Shown here piece after piece: positions 31,245 to 32,428 of a DNA stretch of 32,428 bases. The stretch is from IMG/VR virus record IMGVR_UViG_3300035664_000049, positions 1 to 32,428 of that record. The stretch is one strand, 5' to 3'. Each line of letters begins with the position of its first letter. The stretch's first letter is position 1. Both the position numbers and the translations under genes were made by a program. The notes beneath the pieces were generated by a model. That model was not told the origin of the DNA, ran no database searches, and worked only from the letters and a program-made list of their open reading frames with translations. This stretch comes from a virus.

Positions 31245-31574
31245 TTACAGTACGTTTGTTGCTAGGTAGCCGTGATTAGCAAACCATTTCTCAATGAGCC
31301 CAGCATCTAGATCGCGAGCTTGATCGTAGTTAAAACGCTCGCTCATGATAGCGCAAAGGTTGGAGTTAAATTTGTCGTAACCTCCACCCCCACGCGACGC
31401 GCGCATTTCTGTATCGCTTGCTAGCGAACCCGAGTAAATCCAGGCTTGCGTAGTACACGTACCGGCATCTGAAAAGTTGCTGATAATTTTCCCAGCAATT
31501 TCTTTAGTTGCTGCATCTTGCAGTACCCAGACAGATACAGACTGGCAATGCTTTAGTTGAGTTACTGGTTTCAT
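31245..31574 (-). CDS. Unknown early protein
   Basis: A 109-aa protein. It starts with VTQLKHCQSVSVWVLQDAATKEIAGKIISNF and ends RFNYDQARDLDAGLIEKWFANHGY. No family is recognised. It carries the leader GGAGACACAATCATG, identical in its core to the one before the next gene downstream. Confidence 0.6.
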   Translation of the reverse strand: MKPVTQLKHCQSVSVWVLQDAATKEIAGKIISNFSDAGTCTTQAWIYSGSLASDTEMRASRGGGGYDKFNSNLCAIMSERFNYDQARDLDAGLIEKWFANHGYLATNVL

Positions 31575-31607
31575 GATTGTGTCTCCCTAGTCTTAGTCGG
31601 TTAATCG

Positions 31608-31832
31608 TTAAACCCACATTCCGTCGTATTTCAGTATTGCTACCGCATCCCCCAAAGCATCTTCTTCACGTAATCGGTAAATCATTGTGTCCGTAGTAAA
31701 TAATAGAACGCCGTTATCTCTGTATTCAATTTTACCAACGTAAGTGCATGGTTCGTCGGACCAGTAACAAGCCACGGCTTTAATTGTCGCCTTGCACTGC
31801 TTAGCATCTTTTTTCGTATAAGTAGTTTTCAT
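31608..31832 (-). CDS. Small unknown early protein, first of the left-going operon
   Basis: A 74-aa protein, mostly beta in outlook (VGKIEYRDNGVLLFTTDTMIYRL). No family is recognised. It is the first gene of the left-going block, next to the control region at 31833-31985, and has GGAGACACACCTATG before its start. Confidence 0.6.
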   Translation of the reverse strand: MKTTYTKKDAKQCKATIKAVACYWSDEPCTYVGKIEYRDNGVLLFTTDTMIYRLREEDALGDAVAILKYDGMWV

Positions 31833-31985
31833 AGGTGTGTCTCCTGTTGTTAGTTACTCGGCTAGTCAGTGCCGAATGATCCTAGTATGGCAGAAGGGAG
31901 AGTGGCTGTATACTGGCAAATGGATTTATTTTCTGGTGTATGAGATGGCAGTGGCTTATAGCGTAAGATCGTGCACACTGTAGGA
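31833..31985. promoter_or_regulatory. Divergent control region with operator motif
   Basis: This spacer separates the left-going early genes from the right-going HTH gene. TGGCTGTATACTGGCA (31903-31918) repeats, with one change, the sequence in the bet promoter operator (29208-29223); the GTATACTGGCA core (31908-31918) also matches the other arm of that operator in reverse. Promoter boxes are not clear, though TATACT at 31909-31914 could be a + strand -10. The HTH protein is the natural candidate to bind this motif. Confidence 0.55.
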
Positions 31986-32255
31986 ATGACACAAGGTAAG
32001 GCGAGAAAGCCCCTCACAGCTCGCAGGTTGCGACAGGATAGGCGATATGCTGGTGTGCTATATAAGCTGGTGCGTGCAAGGCTTGGGCTCACACAGGAGC
32101 GCATGGGCGATTTGCTGGGGTGTAGTAGGTTCGGCATACTGCATCGTGAGCGCACTAAGCAGTTATATAGTTTGCAAGAGCTGGTAGCATTGCAGGAGCT
32201 TACAGGAATCCCCGATGCTGACTGGTGGGACATTATCAAAGAGGTAGCTAAGTAG
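31986..32255 (+). CDS. Cro/CI-type HTH regulator (putative)
   Basis: An 89-aa basic protein from the ATG at 31986; a GTG at 31971 is an alternative. The segment LYKLVRARLGLTQERMGDLLGCSRFGILHRERTKQLYSLQELVALQEL is a Cro/C1-type helix-turn-helix with a recognition helix at about CSRFGILHRER. It is short, with no dimerisation/cleavage domain, so it behaves more like Cro than CI. It is divergent from the early operon and would read into the late genes across the junction. It probably controls the 31903 and bet operators. Confidence 0.7.
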   Translation: MTQGKARKPLTARRLRQDRRYAGVLYKLVRARLGLTQERMGDLLGCSRFGILHRERTKQLYSLQELVALQELTGIPDADWWDIIKEVAK

Positions 32256-32265
32256 CTGATATACT

Positions 32266-32428
32266 TACATGCCACACCCCAACCCCATGATATCGCTAGC
32301 TTTATCTTACTTTACGAGAACAAGATAACTAGTGAAGTATAACATATTGATTATATTTATTTTCTTGGCCGTCCCCTGCCGCTCCCCAGCAGGATGTATA
32401 TGTTAGGTGCTAAGGGGTTGAATGTATT
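32266..32428. repeat. Right copy of 163-bp terminal direct repeat
   Basis: Matches 1-163 except for two positions (32280 and 32301, both C/T). The last 127 bp are identical to 37-163. With the left copy it closes the map; the non-redundant length is about 32,265 bp. Confidence 0.9.

Noticed and set aside
31862-32275. 137-aa antisense frame over the HTH gene
   Set aside because: No RBS; the HTH gene on the other strand has a recognisable fold.
1-32428. Integrase, CRISPR array or transposase
   Set aside because: No such motif or repeat array was seen on either strand; this does not exclude a lysogenic mode but nothing supports it.

Overview
The window is an essentially complete genome of a small tailed phage, about 32.3 kb. 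Nearly every base lies in tightly packed, often overlapping genes, and it carries a full virion gene set. The portal, P22-like head-tail adaptor and tail-hub proteins, the membrane-active and lytic transglycosylase-bearing internal proteins, and the lack of a tape-measure or tail-tube gene suggest a short-tailed (podovirus-like) phage. Sec signal peptides, a small holin and a virion-borne transglycosylase point to a Gram-negative host that I cannot name. The two ends share a 163-bp direct repeat whose last 127 bp are identical, so the contig closes on itself.

Right-going half (about 295-24528, + strand): small terminase, a block of small genes (four DUF551-type proteins, a zinc-ribbon protein, a protein resembling the capsid N-arm), a PD-(D/E)XK-like protein, large terminase, portal, scaffold and major capsid protein. 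A capsid-surface block follows: a decoration-type protein, a 107-aa protein, a spike-base protein and a LamG-like lectin. Next come adaptor, Gly-zipper internal protein, disordered virion proteins, tail hub, ejection proteins and an S74 tail spike. A lysis cassette ends the run: DUF5675, a membrane coiled-coil protein, a Cys-rich exported protein and a holin.

Left-going half (31832 down to 24525, - strand): small early proteins, a Bet/RecT recombinase, Zn-finger and RHH-like small proteins, a G39P-like helicase-loader candidate, an Hjc-like resolvase and several unknowns. I see no polymerase, primase, replicative helicase or integrase, so replication probably relies on host machinery plus Bet, loader and resolvase. 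A Cro/CI-type HTH gene at the right end is divergent from the early operon.

The most unusual content is regulatory. A 55-nt leader element sits upstream of two early genes and differs by a compensatory base pair. A 29-aa membrane microprotein lies beside it. An 11-bp operator-like motif is shared by the bet promoter and the HTH-gene promoter region. A probable + strand small RNA begins with sequence complementary to the Shine-Dalgarno leader shared by many early genes. A G-quadruplex motif and palindrome clusters mark possible origin or control regions. All functional statements come from reading motifs and gene order; nothing was searched or computed.
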